Shown in pieces: positions 13,686-23,341 of a stretch of DNA of 53,017 nt; within the stretch, counting starts at the first letter, position 1; each line of letters starts with the position of its first letter. The stretch is from a virus. The notes beneath the pieces are model-generated. The model was given only the letters and a program-made list of their open reading frames with translations. It ran no database searches and had not been told where the DNA came from. Position numbers and translations under genes: made by a program. The stretch covers positions 1 to 53,017 of the IMG/VR virus record IMGVR_UViG_3300042465_003316; one strand, written 5' to 3'.

Positions 13686-15946
13686 AGGGCTTCTACTCTC
13701 CCATCGACCGGCTCATGGAGCAGTCCACGCGTCCGCGTGGCACCGGGGCAGAGTACATGGCCGAGCTATCCAAGAAACCCGGGTACAAGCCACAGGAGGC
13801 CGAGGACCGCGACCTGCAGGCGCTCATGACGCTACCCAAGATGGAGCGGGCGGCGTTCATGGCAAAGCTCAAGGCCAAGCCGGCGGCCATGCCGGAGGAA
13901 AATACGTTTGCCAAAAGCATCCTAAAAAACCGTGGCTTAAACGTAGTACCAGACACAGAACCGCACCACGAGGACTACACCCTACCGGGCGGCACCAACT
14001 ACCGGGAGATACTGCTCCAGCACCCTAAGGGCGGTTTCTCCGGCGTCGAGGCGCACTTCGGTGGGGCGCCCAACGTGCTGGCTAGTATCCGTGCCAAGGA
14101 CCGAGTTGGGCCCAATGGCGAGAAGATACTGCACCTCGAGGAAATCCAGTCGGACTGGCACCAGCAGGGCCGGGAGAAGGGCTACCACCCCAAGGGCGTG
14201 GACATGGACAAGACGCTGGACGCAGCAAAGAACAAGCACAGCACTCTCCAGCGCCAGCTACAGAGTGCCAAGGCAAACGCAATAGCCGTGGAGCAGCGCA
14301 AGGCCGCTGCGGCCAACCCGGAGGAGCAGGCCCTCCACGACCGGATTCTGCAGGGCTACAACCGCAGCATCATGGACCTGATGCCGCAGGTCATGCGGGC
14401 GGACGAGGAGCTACGCAAGACCCAGCAACTGGCGTCAAGCGGCGTGCCGGATGCCCCGTTCAAGAAGGACTGGCACGAACTGGCCCTCAAGAAGATGATC
14501 CACCACGCCGCCGAGAATGGCTACGACCAGATTGCCATCACCCCGGGCGCGGAGCAGGCCAAGCGGTATAGGCTGAGTAAGCAGATCGATGAGTTGCGCT
14601 ACGGCGACGGGATGCTTGTGGCTACCAAGGGCGGCACCCTTGTCGTCAACAAGGAAACCACGCCCGCCGAGCTTTCTGACTTGGTCGGAAAAGAAGTTGC
14701 GGAGAGGCTTCTCAATTCACCGACTAGCGTCACTGGCAGCGGGTACAACGTGCTTTCAGGCCAAGACCTGAACATTGGCGGCGAGGGCATGAAGGGCTTC
14801 TACGACAAGATGGTGCCGGCGTTCCTGAACAAGTTCGGCAAGAAATACGGCAGCCAAGTCGGGCAAGTTAAGCTACCGGGCGATCCCTCCCAACGCGGTG
14901 ACGCCGCTGAGGCGCTCGGGGTAGCGCACGTACCTTTCACCGGCATGACCCCGCAGCAAATTGCGGAATTCAACCGAAAGCTGGACGACCATAGCGCCAC
15001 AACGCTGCATACCTTCAACATCACACCCCAGATGCGCGAGGACGTGGTGAAGAACGGCATCCCGCTTTATGCCAAGGGCGGCTCGGTTGAGGAAGATGTT
15101 CCACGTGAAACAACCAAGGCTTACAAGATGTTTCGGGTAGACAAGAAGCAGCCGGGTAAGTTGTTCCCGCTGTTTGTGGATGCCGATACCCCGGTGGAGA
15201 TGGGCAAGTGGATTGCGGCCAAAGAAGGCGAGAAGTCCGCCGCAAACACCAAGAAGGTTAAGTCCAAGATCGGCGACTTGGCGTACCGTCCGGGCTGGCA
15301 CGCGGGCGACCTTCCTGTCGCCACCCATATCGGTGAAAAGGATGAGGAGCAGAAGGCGGAAACCCAGCGCGTCAGGGCAATGCGTGACGCGCACGCGGCA
15401 ACGCTTGGCAACACCAAGGCTGCCAAAGCCATAGCCCGGAAGGAGCACCCGTACCCGTCATGGGTGAACGCCCCGCGTTTGCGCAACCCTAACCACATCT
15501 GGGCCGAGGTGGAGATGCCCAACGACGTGGACTGGCAGTCCGAGGCCACCAAACGCGGCTACAACGACCAAGGCAAGCTAATTGCCAGCCAAGCGCACAT
15601 CACCGACCAGTTGCCCAAGGGCGGGCACTACCGCTACAAGACTAACTCCAACATGCTGGGGAACTGGTTGATTGGGGGCTCGATGAAGGTCAACCGCATC
15701 CTGCGGGACGAAGAGGTCGAGGCAATCAACAAAGCCGCTGGTGCAGCCGACCTGCCGCGTGCTAAAGCCATGAACCAGAAAGCCTTTGGCTTTGCCGCAG
15801 GCGGCACCGTCGGGCCAGAGGAGTGGATGTCCGAGGAGCACGTGAATCACAAGCCCGGTAACCGCTCTGTAGTCAAAGAGAAAGTTACACTATCACCTAA
15901 CATGGATGTGATGCAGTACGAACTGCTTACCAAGAAAGCAAAATAA
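13682..15946 (+). CDS. large polyvalent-type protein (LPD-like domains)
   Basis: This 754-residue protein overlaps the previous gene by 4 bp and the portal gene by 1 bp. Residues about 100-460 (HFGGAPNVLASIRAKDR, LEEIQSDWHQQGREKGY, WHELALKKMIHHAAENGYDQ, GMKGFYDKMVPAFLNKFGKK, TPQMREDVVKNGIPLY) form a block I know from very large phage and conjugative-element polyvalent proteins. A second block at about 475-690 (PGKLFPLFVDAD, LAYRPGWHAGDLP, HYRYKTNSNMLGNW, GGSMKVNRILRDEEV) is also of that type. YAKGGSV (463) and FAAGGTV (704) flank it. Function is unknown; it may be injected with the DNA. Confidence 0.75.
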   Translation: MKGFYSPIDRLMEQSTRPRGTGAEYMAELSKKPGYKPQEAEDRDLQALMTLPKMERAAFMAKLKAKPAAMPEENTFAKSILKNRGLNVVPDTEPHHEDYTLPGGTNYREILLQHPKGGFSGVEAHFGGAPNVLASIRAKDRVGPNGEKILHLEEIQSDWHQQGREKGYHPKGVDMDKTLDAAKNKHSTLQRQLQSAKANAIAVEQRKAAAANPEEQALHDRILQGYNRSIMDLMPQVMRADEELRKTQQLASSGVPDAPFKKDWHELALKKMIHHAAENGYDQIAITPGAEQAKRYRLSKQIDELRYGDGMLVATKGGTLVVNKETTPAELSDLVGKEVAERLLNSPTSVTGSGYNVLSGQDLNIGGEGMKGFYDKMVPAFLNKFGKKYGSQVGQVKLPGDPSQRGDAAEALGVAHVPFTGMTPQQIAEFNRKLDDHSATTLHTFNITPQMREDVVKNGIPLYAKGGSVEEDVPRETTKAYKMFRVDKKQPGKLFPLFVDADTPVEMGKWIAAKEGEKSAANTKKVKSKIGDLAYRPGWHAGDLPVATHIGEKDEEQKAETQRVRAMRDAHAATLGNTKAAKAIARKEHPYPSWVNAPRLRNPNHIWAEVEMPNDVDWQSEATKRGYNDQGKLIASQAHITDQLPKGGHYRYKTNSNMLGNWLIGGSMKVNRILRDEEVEAINKAAGAADLPRAKAMNQKAFGFAAGGTVGPEEWMSEEHVNHKPGNRSVVKEKVTLSPNMDVMQYELLTKKAK

Positions 15947-18435
15947 TGGCAGACACCTACGACAACCAAGACGACAACGATCCCGAGTTGAACGAAGACG
16001 GCTCGGCTGACGTGGACCTCGCAGAGGACATCTCCGACGTCATGGAGATGCCCGACGGCTCTGCCGTGGTGAACATGGAAACCAGCGGCCCGGAGGAGTC
16101 CCCGGACTTCTACTCCAACATGGCCGAGGAGCTTGACACGTTCGACCTGAACGCCATGGGCCTGCGCTACACCGGCCTGCTGGAGAAGGACAAGAACGCC
16201 CGCGAGGAGCGCGACAAGCAGTACGAGGAGGGCATCCGGCGCACGGGTCTGGGCAAGGACGCCCCCGGCGGGGCCAACTTCCTTGGTGCCAGTCGTGCGG
16301 TACACCCGGTCATGGCCGAGGGCTGCGTGGACTTCGCCTCCCGGGCGATCAAGGAGCTATTTCCCCCGGACGGCCCGGTGCGCACCAAGATCATCGGCAA
16401 GGTGGATGACCTCAAGCAGGAGCGTGCCGAGCGCAAGCGCGACTTCCTGAACTGGCAGATCACCGAGCAGATCGAGGAGTTCCGCGACGAGCAGGAGCAG
16501 ATGCTCACCCAACTGCCCCTCGGTGGCTCCCAGTACCTGAAGCTCTGGTACGACGAGCAGAAGAAACGCCCTTGCTTGGAGTTCCTGCCCATCGATCGGA
16601 TGATCCTGCCGTTTGCGGCCAGCAACTTCTACACCGCCCAGCGTGCCGCCGAGGTCCACGAGATCACCGAGTGGGAGTACGACCGGCGCATCGCCAGCGG
16701 GATGTACAAGGACGGGTCGCATGTCACCTCCGGCCAAGAGCCCGAGCAGACCCGCGCCCAGAAAGCCAACGACAAGATCGAGGGGCGCAAGTTCCAAGAC
16801 AACGAGGACGGGCTGCGCAAGGTGTTCCACATCTACACGTGGCTGGAGCTAGAGGACGACACGCACTCCAAGGGCGAGATGGCCCCGTACATCATGATGG
16901 TGGACGAGCAGTCCAACGAGGTCATCGGGTTGTACCGCAACTGGGAGGAGGGCGACGAGACGATGACCAAGCTCGATTGGATCATCGAGTTCAAGTTCAT
17001 CCCGTGGCGTGGCGTGTTCGCCATCGGCCTGCCGCACCTCATCGGCGGCCTGAGCGCGGCCCTGACAGGCGCCCTGCGTGCGCTGCTGGACTCCGCGCAC
17101 ATCAATAACGCCGCGACCATGCTCAAGCTCAAGGGAGCCAAGATCAGCGGCCAAACCCAGCAGATCGAGGTCACTCAGGTGGCCGAGATCGAGGGTGCAC
17201 CCGGTGTGGACGACATCCGCAAGATCGCCATGCCCATGCCGTTCAACCCACCGAGCCCGGTGCTATTTCAGCTTCTGGGCTGGCTGGACAGCGCCGCCAA
17301 GGGGGTAGTGACCACCAGCGAGGAGAAGATCGCTGACGTGACCTCCAACAGCCCCGTGGGCACCACACAGGCCCTGATCGAACAAGGTGCCGCCGTGTAC
17401 TCGGCGATCCACGCACGGCTACACCAGTCGCAGGCGCGGCTGATTAAGGTGCTGTGCCGGCTCAACCGGTGGCACTTCAAGGAGATGCGCAAGGGCGACA
17501 TGGTTGCCGACTTGGCGATCGAGAAGGAAGACTTCGAGAAGAACACCGACGTCATCCCCGTCAGCGACCCACACATCTTCTCCGAGACGCAGCGCATGGC
17601 GCAGATGCAGGCCGTGCTATCCCGGGCGGACGCCAAGGCCGACCTGTACGACGCCAAGGCGGTCGAGGAGCGGTTCCTCAAGCAACTCAAGATTCCCAAC
17701 GTCAGCGAGTTGCTCAAGAACGTCCCCGAGCCCGAGCAGCGCACGCTGGCCGACGAGAACGCGGCCATGTCCATGGGCCACCCGGCCTACGCCTACATCC
17801 AGCAGGACCACATTGCGCACATCCAAGGCCACCTGATGTTTGGCATGGACCCATCTTTTGGTGCCAACCCGTTCATTGCCCCGGCGTTCCTGCCCAACGC
17901 AGTGGAGCACATCAAGCAGCACATGACGCTGTGGTACCTGAACCGCATGAACGGCTACGTCACCAACCTACGCGGAGGCAAGCCCGTGGACGACTACGAG
18001 AACCCCAAGCTCACGGCGGTCATCGACAAGCTCTACGCCACCGTCGGGCAGCACGTAGCCATGGACAGCCAGCAGGTGTTCTCGCAGATTCTGCCGCAGC
18101 TACAGCAACTCCAGCAGGCCCTGCAGCAGAACAAGACCTCGCCGCCACTGCCACCCGATGCGCAGGTCGTCAAGGACACAGCCATGGCCGAGACACAGCG
18201 CAAGGCCGCCAAGGACCAGCAGGACGGCCAGATCGCGCAGGCCAAACTGCAGGACAGCCAGCAGCGCGGCCAAGCCGACATGCAGGCCAAGGCGCAGGCT
18301 GCGCAGCAGTCAGGGCAACTACAATTGCAAATCGCAAATATCAACAATCAGGCGCGAATTGAAATCGAGAACGCCAAGTTGATGCACGAAACCATTAACC
18401 AACCACAGCAAGGAGTTCCAAATGGCAGTATCTGA
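15946..18435 (+). CDS. portal protein
   Basis: This 829-residue protein is of the size and place expected for a podoviral portal. It has an acidic N-terminus, then ANFLGASRAVHPVMAEGCVD, QLPLGGSQYLKLWYDE, LEFLPIDRMILP, and a central GLPHLIGGLSAALTGALRALLD segment. The C-terminal 130 residues are Gln/Ala-rich coiled coil (LQQLQQALQQNKTSP). It forms the dodecameric gate for packaging and the seat of the tail. Its start overlaps the stop of the previous gene (TAATG). Confidence 0.9.
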   Translation: MADTYDNQDDNDPELNEDGSADVDLAEDISDVMEMPDGSAVVNMETSGPEESPDFYSNMAEELDTFDLNAMGLRYTGLLEKDKNAREERDKQYEEGIRRTGLGKDAPGGANFLGASRAVHPVMAEGCVDFASRAIKELFPPDGPVRTKIIGKVDDLKQERAERKRDFLNWQITEQIEEFRDEQEQMLTQLPLGGSQYLKLWYDEQKKRPCLEFLPIDRMILPFAASNFYTAQRAAEVHEITEWEYDRRIASGMYKDGSHVTSGQEPEQTRAQKANDKIEGRKFQDNEDGLRKVFHIYTWLELEDDTHSKGEMAPYIMMVDEQSNEVIGLYRNWEEGDETMTKLDWIIEFKFIPWRGVFAIGLPHLIGGLSAALTGALRALLDSAHINNAATMLKLKGAKISGQTQQIEVTQVAEIEGAPGVDDIRKIAMPMPFNPPSPVLFQLLGWLDSAAKGVVTTSEEKIADVTSNSPVGTTQALIEQGAAVYSAIHARLHQSQARLIKVLCRLNRWHFKEMRKGDMVADLAIEKEDFEKNTDVIPVSDPHIFSETQRMAQMQAVLSRADAKADLYDAKAVEERFLKQLKIPNVSELLKNVPEPEQRTLADENAAMSMGHPAYAYIQQDHIAHIQGHLMFGMDPSFGANPFIAPAFLPNAVEHIKQHMTLWYLNRMNGYVTNLRGGKPVDDYENPKLTAVIDKLYATVGQHVAMDSQQVFSQILPQLQQLQQALQQNKTSPPLPPDAQVVKDTAMAETQRKAAKDQQDGQIAQAKLQDSQQRGQADMQAKAQAAQQSGQLQLQIANINNQARIEIENAKLMHETINQPQQGVPNGSI

Positions 18436-18574
18436 TCAAGAACAAAAGTCGGTTAATGTGCCGCAGCACAAGCGTATCGCCATGGGGGCAAAACTCGACG
18501 GCACCAGCCTGCAGCCCAAGGGCGAGCAAGCCAAGCCCAAGGGCGGTTTGAGCCACTTGTCCAAGAAAAAGTGA
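18422..18574 (+). CDS. small basic protein, 50 residues
   Basis: The ATG at 18422 lies 14 bp inside the portal gene, behind AAGGAGTTCCAA. The product (MAVSDQEQKSVNVPQHKRIA) ends KPKGGLSHLSKKK and is lysine-rich. Coupled overlaps on both sides (GTGA to the next gene) and the good ribosome-binding site support it. Function is unknown; it might be a minor virion protein. Confidence 0.75.
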   Translation: MAVSDQEQKSVNVPQHKRIAMGAKLDGTSLQPKGEQAKPKGGLSHLSKKK

Positions 18575-18741
18575 TCTCAGAACTCATTCACCAAATCCAA
18601 GTGCGGCAAGCGGAAATCCGCATGTCGTTGGTGAATAACCCGGTGGGCGACCACCACATATATTCCCGCGTCGTTGGGGAGTATCAGGGCCTGCAATGGG
18701 TCCTCGATACCCTCAACGCAAAACTCGCCGAAAACGAATAA
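18571..18741 (+). CDS. small protein, 56 residues
   Basis: A GTG start overlaps the previous stop (GTGA). The product reads VISELIHQIQVRQAEIRMSL, then VGDHHIYSRVVGEYQGLQWV, and ends in a charged helix. Small proteins with this Y-x-R-V-V-G-E-Y-Q-G-L pattern are frequent downstream of phage portals. Function is unknown. Confidence 0.75.
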   Translation: MISELIHQIQVRQAEIRMSLVNNPVGDHHIYSRVVGEYQGLQWVLDTLNAKLAENE

Positions 18742-18753
18742 GGCCGCAAGGCC
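18742..18753 (+). other. GNRA-loop hairpin before cochaperonin gene
   Basis: GGCC-GCAA-GGCC is a perfect 4-bp stem closed by a GCAA tetraloop, directly at the stop of the preceding gene and 65 bp before the next start. It could stabilise or separate mRNAs. It is short, so this is a modest claim. Confidence 0.4.
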
Positions 18754-18817
18754 CCAAGCCGCGCTGAAATATGCGCATCTCGAACCTGAAATATGGTTTA
18801 TGTCGACAGGAGTGAGT

Positions 18818-19273
18818 ATGAGTGAGCAGAAGGTGCCTACTATTGTGGGTACACAACAGACGTCCGATCCAACTGAGTTGGCGTGGGCATTTCCAGAGAT
18901 ACAGGCCGGTCAAGCCCCATTTGGGGGACGCGTCATTGTTCAGCTTCGCCGCATCAAGAAGAGCGCGGGGAAGATTATTCTGGTGGAAGAAACCAAAGAG
19001 AACGAGAAGTGGAACAACATGATTGGAAAGGTCGTGGCTATTGGGCCATTGGCTTTTAAAAATCGTGACACCATGACATCGTGGCCGGAGGGTAGTTGGG
19101 CGCAGGTAGGTGACTACGTCCGCGTCCCGCGCTGGGGCGGCGATCGCTGGGAACGCTTTGTTTCCACCGAAGAAAACGGCGACCTAAATCCCGTTTTGTT
19201 CATGACGATCAACGACCATGAACTAATCGCCCGGGTCACCGACGATCCGCTCTCATTCAAAGCCTACGTCTAA
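18818..19273 (+). CDS. GroES-like cochaperonin
   Basis: I choose the ATG at 18818 (MSEQKVPTIVGTQQ) behind AGGAGTGAGT; an ATG at 18800 is possible. The 151-residue product has the Cpn10 pattern: PFGGRVIVQLRRIKKSAGKI, a glycine-containing IILVEETKENEKW mobile-loop-like segment, IGKVVAIGPLAF, and VGDYVRVPRWGGDRW. Phage cochaperonins (T4 gp31-type) pair with host GroEL to fold the capsid protein. Its place just before the scaffold and capsid genes fits that role. Confidence 0.82.
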   Translation: MSEQKVPTIVGTQQTSDPTELAWAFPEIQAGQAPFGGRVIVQLRRIKKSAGKIILVEETKENEKWNNMIGKVVAIGPLAFKNRDTMTSWPEGSWAQVGDYVRVPRWGGDRWERFVSTEENGDLNPVLFMTINDHELIARVTDDPLSFKAYV

Positions 19274-19282
19274 GGAAATACC

Positions 19283-20218
19283 ATGGCAAACGACAAAGAA
19301 GACGACTTGCACGTCGAAGAAGGTCAGGACGGCACCGCTACGGTGGAGCTTCCTGAGGGCATTTTGCCCAAAAACGAGGGGGAAAACACCTCGTCGGACG
19401 ACGGCGGCGACGTCGATCATCCCGATGACAGCGAGGCGGTGCGTGCCGCACGCCGCGCACGCCGCCGGTCCAAGAAGGACCTGATCCGAAAGACCAACGA
19501 GGAGAAGGACGTCCGGCTGCAGGCCATCCAACGCGAGAACGAGGACCTCCGCAACCGTCTTTCCCGGGTAGAACAGCGCACCCAAGGCGCCGATTTGGCT
19601 CGTTTGGACAAGACGATCGAGGACCAGCAGGTTCGGCTTGAGTACCACCGCATGAAACTGGCGGAAGCCACCAGTGCGGGTGACGGCGAGTCGGCTGTCA
19701 AGGCCCAAGAGGCGCTCTACGAGTCCCGGCAGCAGCTTGATCAGCTTGCAAGGCTGCGAAAACAGGCCGAACAGTCGGATAAGGCGCCCGCGCAGACCAT
19801 CGACCCGGGTGTTCAGCGCAACGCGTCCACGTGGATTGACCGGAACAGTTGGTATAAACCCGATTTGTCGGATACCGACAGCAAAATCGCCAAACAGGTC
19901 GATGAGGTGCTCACAAAAGAGGGCTGGAACCCGTCCGATCCCGATTATTGGGACGAATTGGACAATAGGTTGCAAAAATATTTGCCACATCGATATAATG
20001 GTGCGGACAAGCGTGAATCCAGTCAACGAACACCTAGGAACACCGTGGGAAGCTCAGGACGCGAGGCATCTGCCGCATACGGGGGCACAAACCGGACTTT
20101 TACTCTCTCCGCTGAACAAGTGCGAGCGATGAAAGACGCTGGTATGTGGGACAACCCCGAAAAGCGGGCCAAGATGATCAAACGATATGCAGCCGAATCA
20201 CGTAACCGGAGTAACTAA
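19283..20218 (+). CDS. capsid scaffolding protein
   Basis: This is a 311-residue protein with an acidic N-terminus (residues 1-50), a basic RRARRRSKKDLIRK stretch, then a long coiled coil (about 70-170: IQRENEDLRNRLSRVEQRTQ and onwards) and a C-terminal TLSAEQVRAMKDAGMWDN helix. Composition, length and its position two genes before the major capsid gene are typical of podoviral scaffolds, which guide prohead assembly and are then released. Confidence 0.8.
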   Translation: MANDKEDDLHVEEGQDGTATVELPEGILPKNEGENTSSDDGGDVDHPDDSEAVRAARRARRRSKKDLIRKTNEEKDVRLQAIQRENEDLRNRLSRVEQRTQGADLARLDKTIEDQQVRLEYHRMKLAEATSAGDGESAVKAQEALYESRQQLDQLARLRKQAEQSDKAPAQTIDPGVQRNASTWIDRNSWYKPDLSDTDSKIAKQVDEVLTKEGWNPSDPDYWDELDNRLQKYLPHRYNGADKRESSQRTPRNTVGSSGREASAAYGGTNRTFTLSAEQVRAMKDAGMWDNPEKRAKMIKRYAAESRNRSN

Positions 20219-20767
20219 ATGACTGAATCACGCCTGAAAAAATCTCTCAATGCCGGCGGACGCAACGATCGCGCAAGCGAGGACGCAAGCCGTGCGGCAC
20301 CCGAGGATAAGTTCGCTTCTACGCAAGAACGTCGCAAGATGTGGAACGAGGAGTGGACGCAATCAGCGTTGCCTAAACTACCCAGCCTGAGTGGGTGGCA
20401 TCTTTGCTGGCTCTCAACAACCAACACTTACGACTCCATCGACAAAAGGATTCGCCAAGGGTACGTTCCAGTGAAAACTGAAGAGTTACCCGGGTATGAA
20501 GACCTGCGCGTGAAGACCGGTGAGCACGTTGGATATATCTCCTGCAACGAGATGTTGCTGTTCAAACTACCCATGGATGTCTACCAAGAGATCATGGCGT
20601 ACATGCACGACGAGAAACCCCGTGAGGAAGCGGAAAAAATCCGCGTCCAAGTGGAGCAACTCCAAGGCGCAAGGGACAGCAACGGCAAGTCGCTGGTGGG
20701 CATTGAGGGCGACGGAATGGGCAATTTTGACAAGCAAACCAATCGCACGCCGGTATTTTCCGGCTAA
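20219..20767 (+). CDS. conserved phage structural-block protein
   Basis: This 182-residue protein starts directly after the scaffold stop. Residues about 45-125 have LPKLPSLSGWHLCWLSTT, then DSIDKRIRQGYVPVK and YISCNEMLLFKLPMDVYQEI, a pattern I recall from head-region proteins of related phages. The C-terminus is charged and helical. Its position between scaffold and capsid genes suggests a head protein; the exact role is unknown. Confidence 0.75.
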   Translation: MTESRLKKSLNAGGRNDRASEDASRAAPEDKFASTQERRKMWNEEWTQSALPKLPSLSGWHLCWLSTTNTYDSIDKRIRQGYVPVKTEELPGYEDLRVKTGEHVGYISCNEMLLFKLPMDVYQEIMAYMHDEKPREEAEKIRVQVEQLQGARDSNGKSLVGIEGDGMGNFDKQTNRTPVFSG

Positions 20768-20780
20768 TTAAGGAGTCTCT

Positions 20781-21362
20781 ATGAGTTCAACCTCTGCTCC
20801 GTTTGGCTTGCGTCCTGCGTTCCACCCTTCTGGTCTGGATCGCGCACAGGCGCTCGCTAACGGCATCGCTTCGACTTACGGGTCGAATATCTTGAAGGGC
20901 CAGCCCGTCAAGTACAACCCCTCTGCTGGCACCATCGTCATCGCCACCGTTGGGGCTATTTGGTCCGGCGCCTTTGCTGGTGCTGAATGGACTGACACAA
21001 CCGGTCGTCGCAATATCAGCAACTTTTGGCCCGCTACCACGGCGTACCAAACGGGGTCCTGTATTGCGTATTTCTACAACGACAACAAAATCGTTTACGA
21101 AATCCAATCCGACGCCACCATTGCTCAGACCTCTATTGGCAACGAGTACAACTTCTCGAACATCGCCAATGGTTCCGTAACCACCGGACTGTCGCAGGCC
21201 ACCTTGGGTGTCTCGACTGCCGTCGGTAACGGCAACCCCGGCGACATGCGTGTCGTTGATATCGCTCCCTACCCGGATAACGCTTGGGGTGACTCTTTTG
21301 TGATCGTTCGGGTTGTGAACTCACGTTCGCAGTTCTTCGGCACCTTCAACGCTATTGCATAA
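20781..21362 (+). CDS. putative capsid decoration/head protein
   Basis: This is a 193-residue protein with AAGGAGTCTCT before the ATG. It is beta-rich with FGLRPAFHPSGLDRAQ near the start, GQPVKYNPSAGTIVIATVGA, and WGDSFVIVRVVNSRSQFFG near the end. Proteins of this type lie next to major capsid genes and are usually called decoration or minor head proteins. The call rests mostly on context. Confidence 0.6.
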   Translation: MSSTSAPFGLRPAFHPSGLDRAQALANGIASTYGSNILKGQPVKYNPSAGTIVIATVGAIWSGAFAGAEWTDTTGRRNISNFWPATTAYQTGSCIAYFYNDNKIVYEIQSDATIAQTSIGNEYNFSNIANGSVTTGLSQATLGVSTAVGNGNPGDMRVVDIAPYPDNAWGDSFVIVRVVNSRSQFFGTFNAIA

Positions 21363-21374
21363 GGAGAATAAACA

Positions 21375-22289
21375 ATGGCTGCACCAATGAGAAGTACGGA
21401 CTTCCGAAGCATCGTCGAACCAATTTTGAACGAATGCTTCGATGGAGTCTACGACCAACGCGCCGACGAATGGTCACGGGTTTTCCGTGAAGAAGACGGC
21501 ATCCCCCGCAACTACCACGAAGAGCCCGTCCTGTACGGTTTCGGCGCGGCACCTCAACTGCCTGACGGCACCCCGGTGACGTACCAACAAGGTGGTGTGC
21601 TGTTCCTGAAACGCTACGTCTACAAGGTCTACGGTCTAGCTTTTGCCCTGACCAAGGTCCTCGTGGAAGATGGCGACCACATCCGTCTGGGTCAGGTGTA
21701 CGCACGTCACTTGGCGCAGTCTCTGGTGGAAACCAAGGAACTGCTGTCCGCCAACGTCTTGAACACTGCCTTCAACAGCGCGTACCCCGGCGGCGACGGC
21801 GTGTCGCTGATCAACACCGCTCACCCCATCGTGAACGGCACGTTCAGCAACCAGTTGGCAACCGCCGCTGTGCTTTCGCAAACCTCCCTTGAGCAGATGC
21901 TGATCCAAGTACGCCAAGCTGTGGACAACAACGGCAAGAAAATCCGTTTGGTGCCCAAGCAACTGGTCGTGGCTCCGGGCAACGTCTTCCAATCGGAAGT
22001 GCTGCTGAAGTCGGTTCTGCGTGCCGGCAACGCCAACAACGACGTCAACCCCATCAAGTCTATCGGCTTGCTGGACGGCGGCGCTACTGTGCTGAGTCGT
22101 CTGACCAGTGCCAACGCATGGTGGGTCCAGACCGACGCTCCCGAGGGCCTCAAGCTCTTGATGCGCCGTCGTCTGGAGAAGACCATGGAAGGCGACTTCG
22201 AGACCGACTCGATGCGTTACAAGGCCACCGAGCGCTACGACGTGGGCTTCACTGACCCCCGCGCAGCCTACGGCACTCCGGGCATCTAA
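21375..22289 (+). CDS. major capsid protein
   Basis: This is a 304-residue protein behind AAGGAGAATAAACA. It has the features of the Mu gpT-like/HK97-fold capsid group: VYKVYGLAFALTKVLVEDGD, LSANVLNTAFNSAY, DGVSLINTAHPIVNGTF, LVVAPGNVFQSEVLLKS and WWVQTDAPEGLKLLMRRR. Its place after scaffold and cochaperonin, and the terminator-like hairpin after it (a common way to make capsid the most abundant transcript), support the call. Confidence 0.92.
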   Translation: MAAPMRSTDFRSIVEPILNECFDGVYDQRADEWSRVFREEDGIPRNYHEEPVLYGFGAAPQLPDGTPVTYQQGGVLFLKRYVYKVYGLAFALTKVLVEDGDHIRLGQVYARHLAQSLVETKELLSANVLNTAFNSAYPGGDGVSLINTAHPIVNGTFSNQLATAAVLSQTSLEQMLIQVRQAVDNNGKKIRLVPKQLVVAPGNVFQSEVLLKSVLRAGNANNDVNPIKSIGLLDGGATVLSRLTSANAWWVQTDAPEGLKLLMRRRLEKTMEGDFETDSMRYKATERYDVGFTDPRAAYGTPGI

Positions 22290-22302
22290 TGCCCACGGGC
22301 TC

Positions 22303-22327
22303 TGGCGGGGAGCCTTAATCCCCGCCA
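22303..22327 (+). terminator. hairpin after major capsid gene
   Basis: TGGCGGGG (22303-22310) and CCCCGCCA (22320-22327) form a perfect 8-bp GC-rich stem with a 9-base loop, followed by CTTTCT. The weak U tract suggests partial termination or 3'-end protection of the capsid mRNA. Confidence 0.65.
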
Positions 22328-22365
22328 CTTTCTAAACATCGGTCAAACTTTTCAAGGAGCAGACC

Positions 22366-23331
22366 ATGCCTCAGTTTTCAGACGATCTCTTCTTAGGTAC
22401 CGCCAACGGCTACCAAGGCACCGGCTTGTACTGCACCAGCGCTGTTTTCACAGGCTCGGTAGCTACAACCACTCTCACCGTCACCGCGATGCTCTCAGGC
22501 GATCCAATCGTTCTGGGCATGTTCATCGGCGGTACCAGCGTAACCGCAGGCTCGTACATCACGGCTTTCGGTACGGGCTCAGGGGGCACAGGTACCTACA
22601 CGGTATCGGCTTCGTCTACGGCCAGCAGCACCACCATCTACGGTACGATCCAAGCTCCGCTGCAAGACCCGTCTCCGATGCCACAAGGTGTTGGTCCTCT
22701 GGGCCGTGTGTATGTCTGGGATTGCGTGCCCCAAGCCCTTGGCCTGTCCAACGTGGCCGCTTCGCAAACTGCTGCCGGCGCACAAAGTGTGGTTCTGACC
22801 GCTGGCGCGGGCACCCAGTCCGTTCGCCGCGCAGATGGCGTCACCGTGGTTCAGCTTGACTGCCCTCGCGCGGTGCAGGTTAACTGCGCAACTACGGCGC
22901 GGGCCTTTACGGTCAGCGGTTACGACGCCTACGGCCAGCCCATGTCCGAGGTGATTACCGTGGCCGTGGCAGGCACTGCCGTGTTGGGCACCAAGGCTTT
23001 CTTCCAGATTTCTGGCGCCACCATCGCGGGCTCCGCTACAGCGGTGCTGATCGGCACTACTGACAGGTTCGGCTCCCCAGTGCGGTTCACCGACCGTTCC
23101 TACGTAGTCCGTTACGGCTGGAACAACGCCACGACTGACGACACTTCGGGCACCTTGACACCGGCTGTTATGACCACCGCAACCACTGCCACCGGCGACG
23201 TTCGCGGCACTTTTGCCCCTAGCTCTGTGGCTGACGGCATCAAGCGCTTCGTGATCACCATCGCTCTCCCAGCCATCGCCACAGGCCCCTATGCAACTCG
23301 CACGGGTGCTTACGGTGTTACCCAAGCCTAA
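22366..23331 (+). CDS. virion protein with inserted Ig-like/beta module
   Basis: This 321-residue protein starts behind AAGGAGCAGACC. Residues about 30-93 form a Thr/Ser/Gly-rich beta module ([14 protein letters not shown], then [19 protein letters not shown]) that recurs in many phage tail and head proteins as an exchangeable domain. The remainder continues a structural protein ([30 protein letters not shown]). It is probably a capsid or head-surface protein. Confidence 0.75.
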   Translation: MPQFSDDLFLGTANGYQGTGLYCTSAVFTGSVATTTLTVTAMLSGDPIVLGMFIGGTSVTAGSYITAFGTGSGGTGTYTVSASSTASSTTIYGTIQAPLQDPSPMPQGVGPLGRVYVWDCVPQALGLSNVAASQTAAGAQSVVLTAGAGTQSVRRADGVTVVQLDCPRAVQVNCATTARAFTVSGYDAYGQPMSEVITVAVAGTAVLGTKAFFQISGATIAGSATAVLIGTTDRFGSPVRFTDRSYVVRYGWNNATTDDTSGTLTPAVMTTATTATGDVRGTFAPSSVADGIKRFVITIALPAIATGPYATRTGAYGVTQA

Positions 23332-23341
23332 GGAGTAAATC

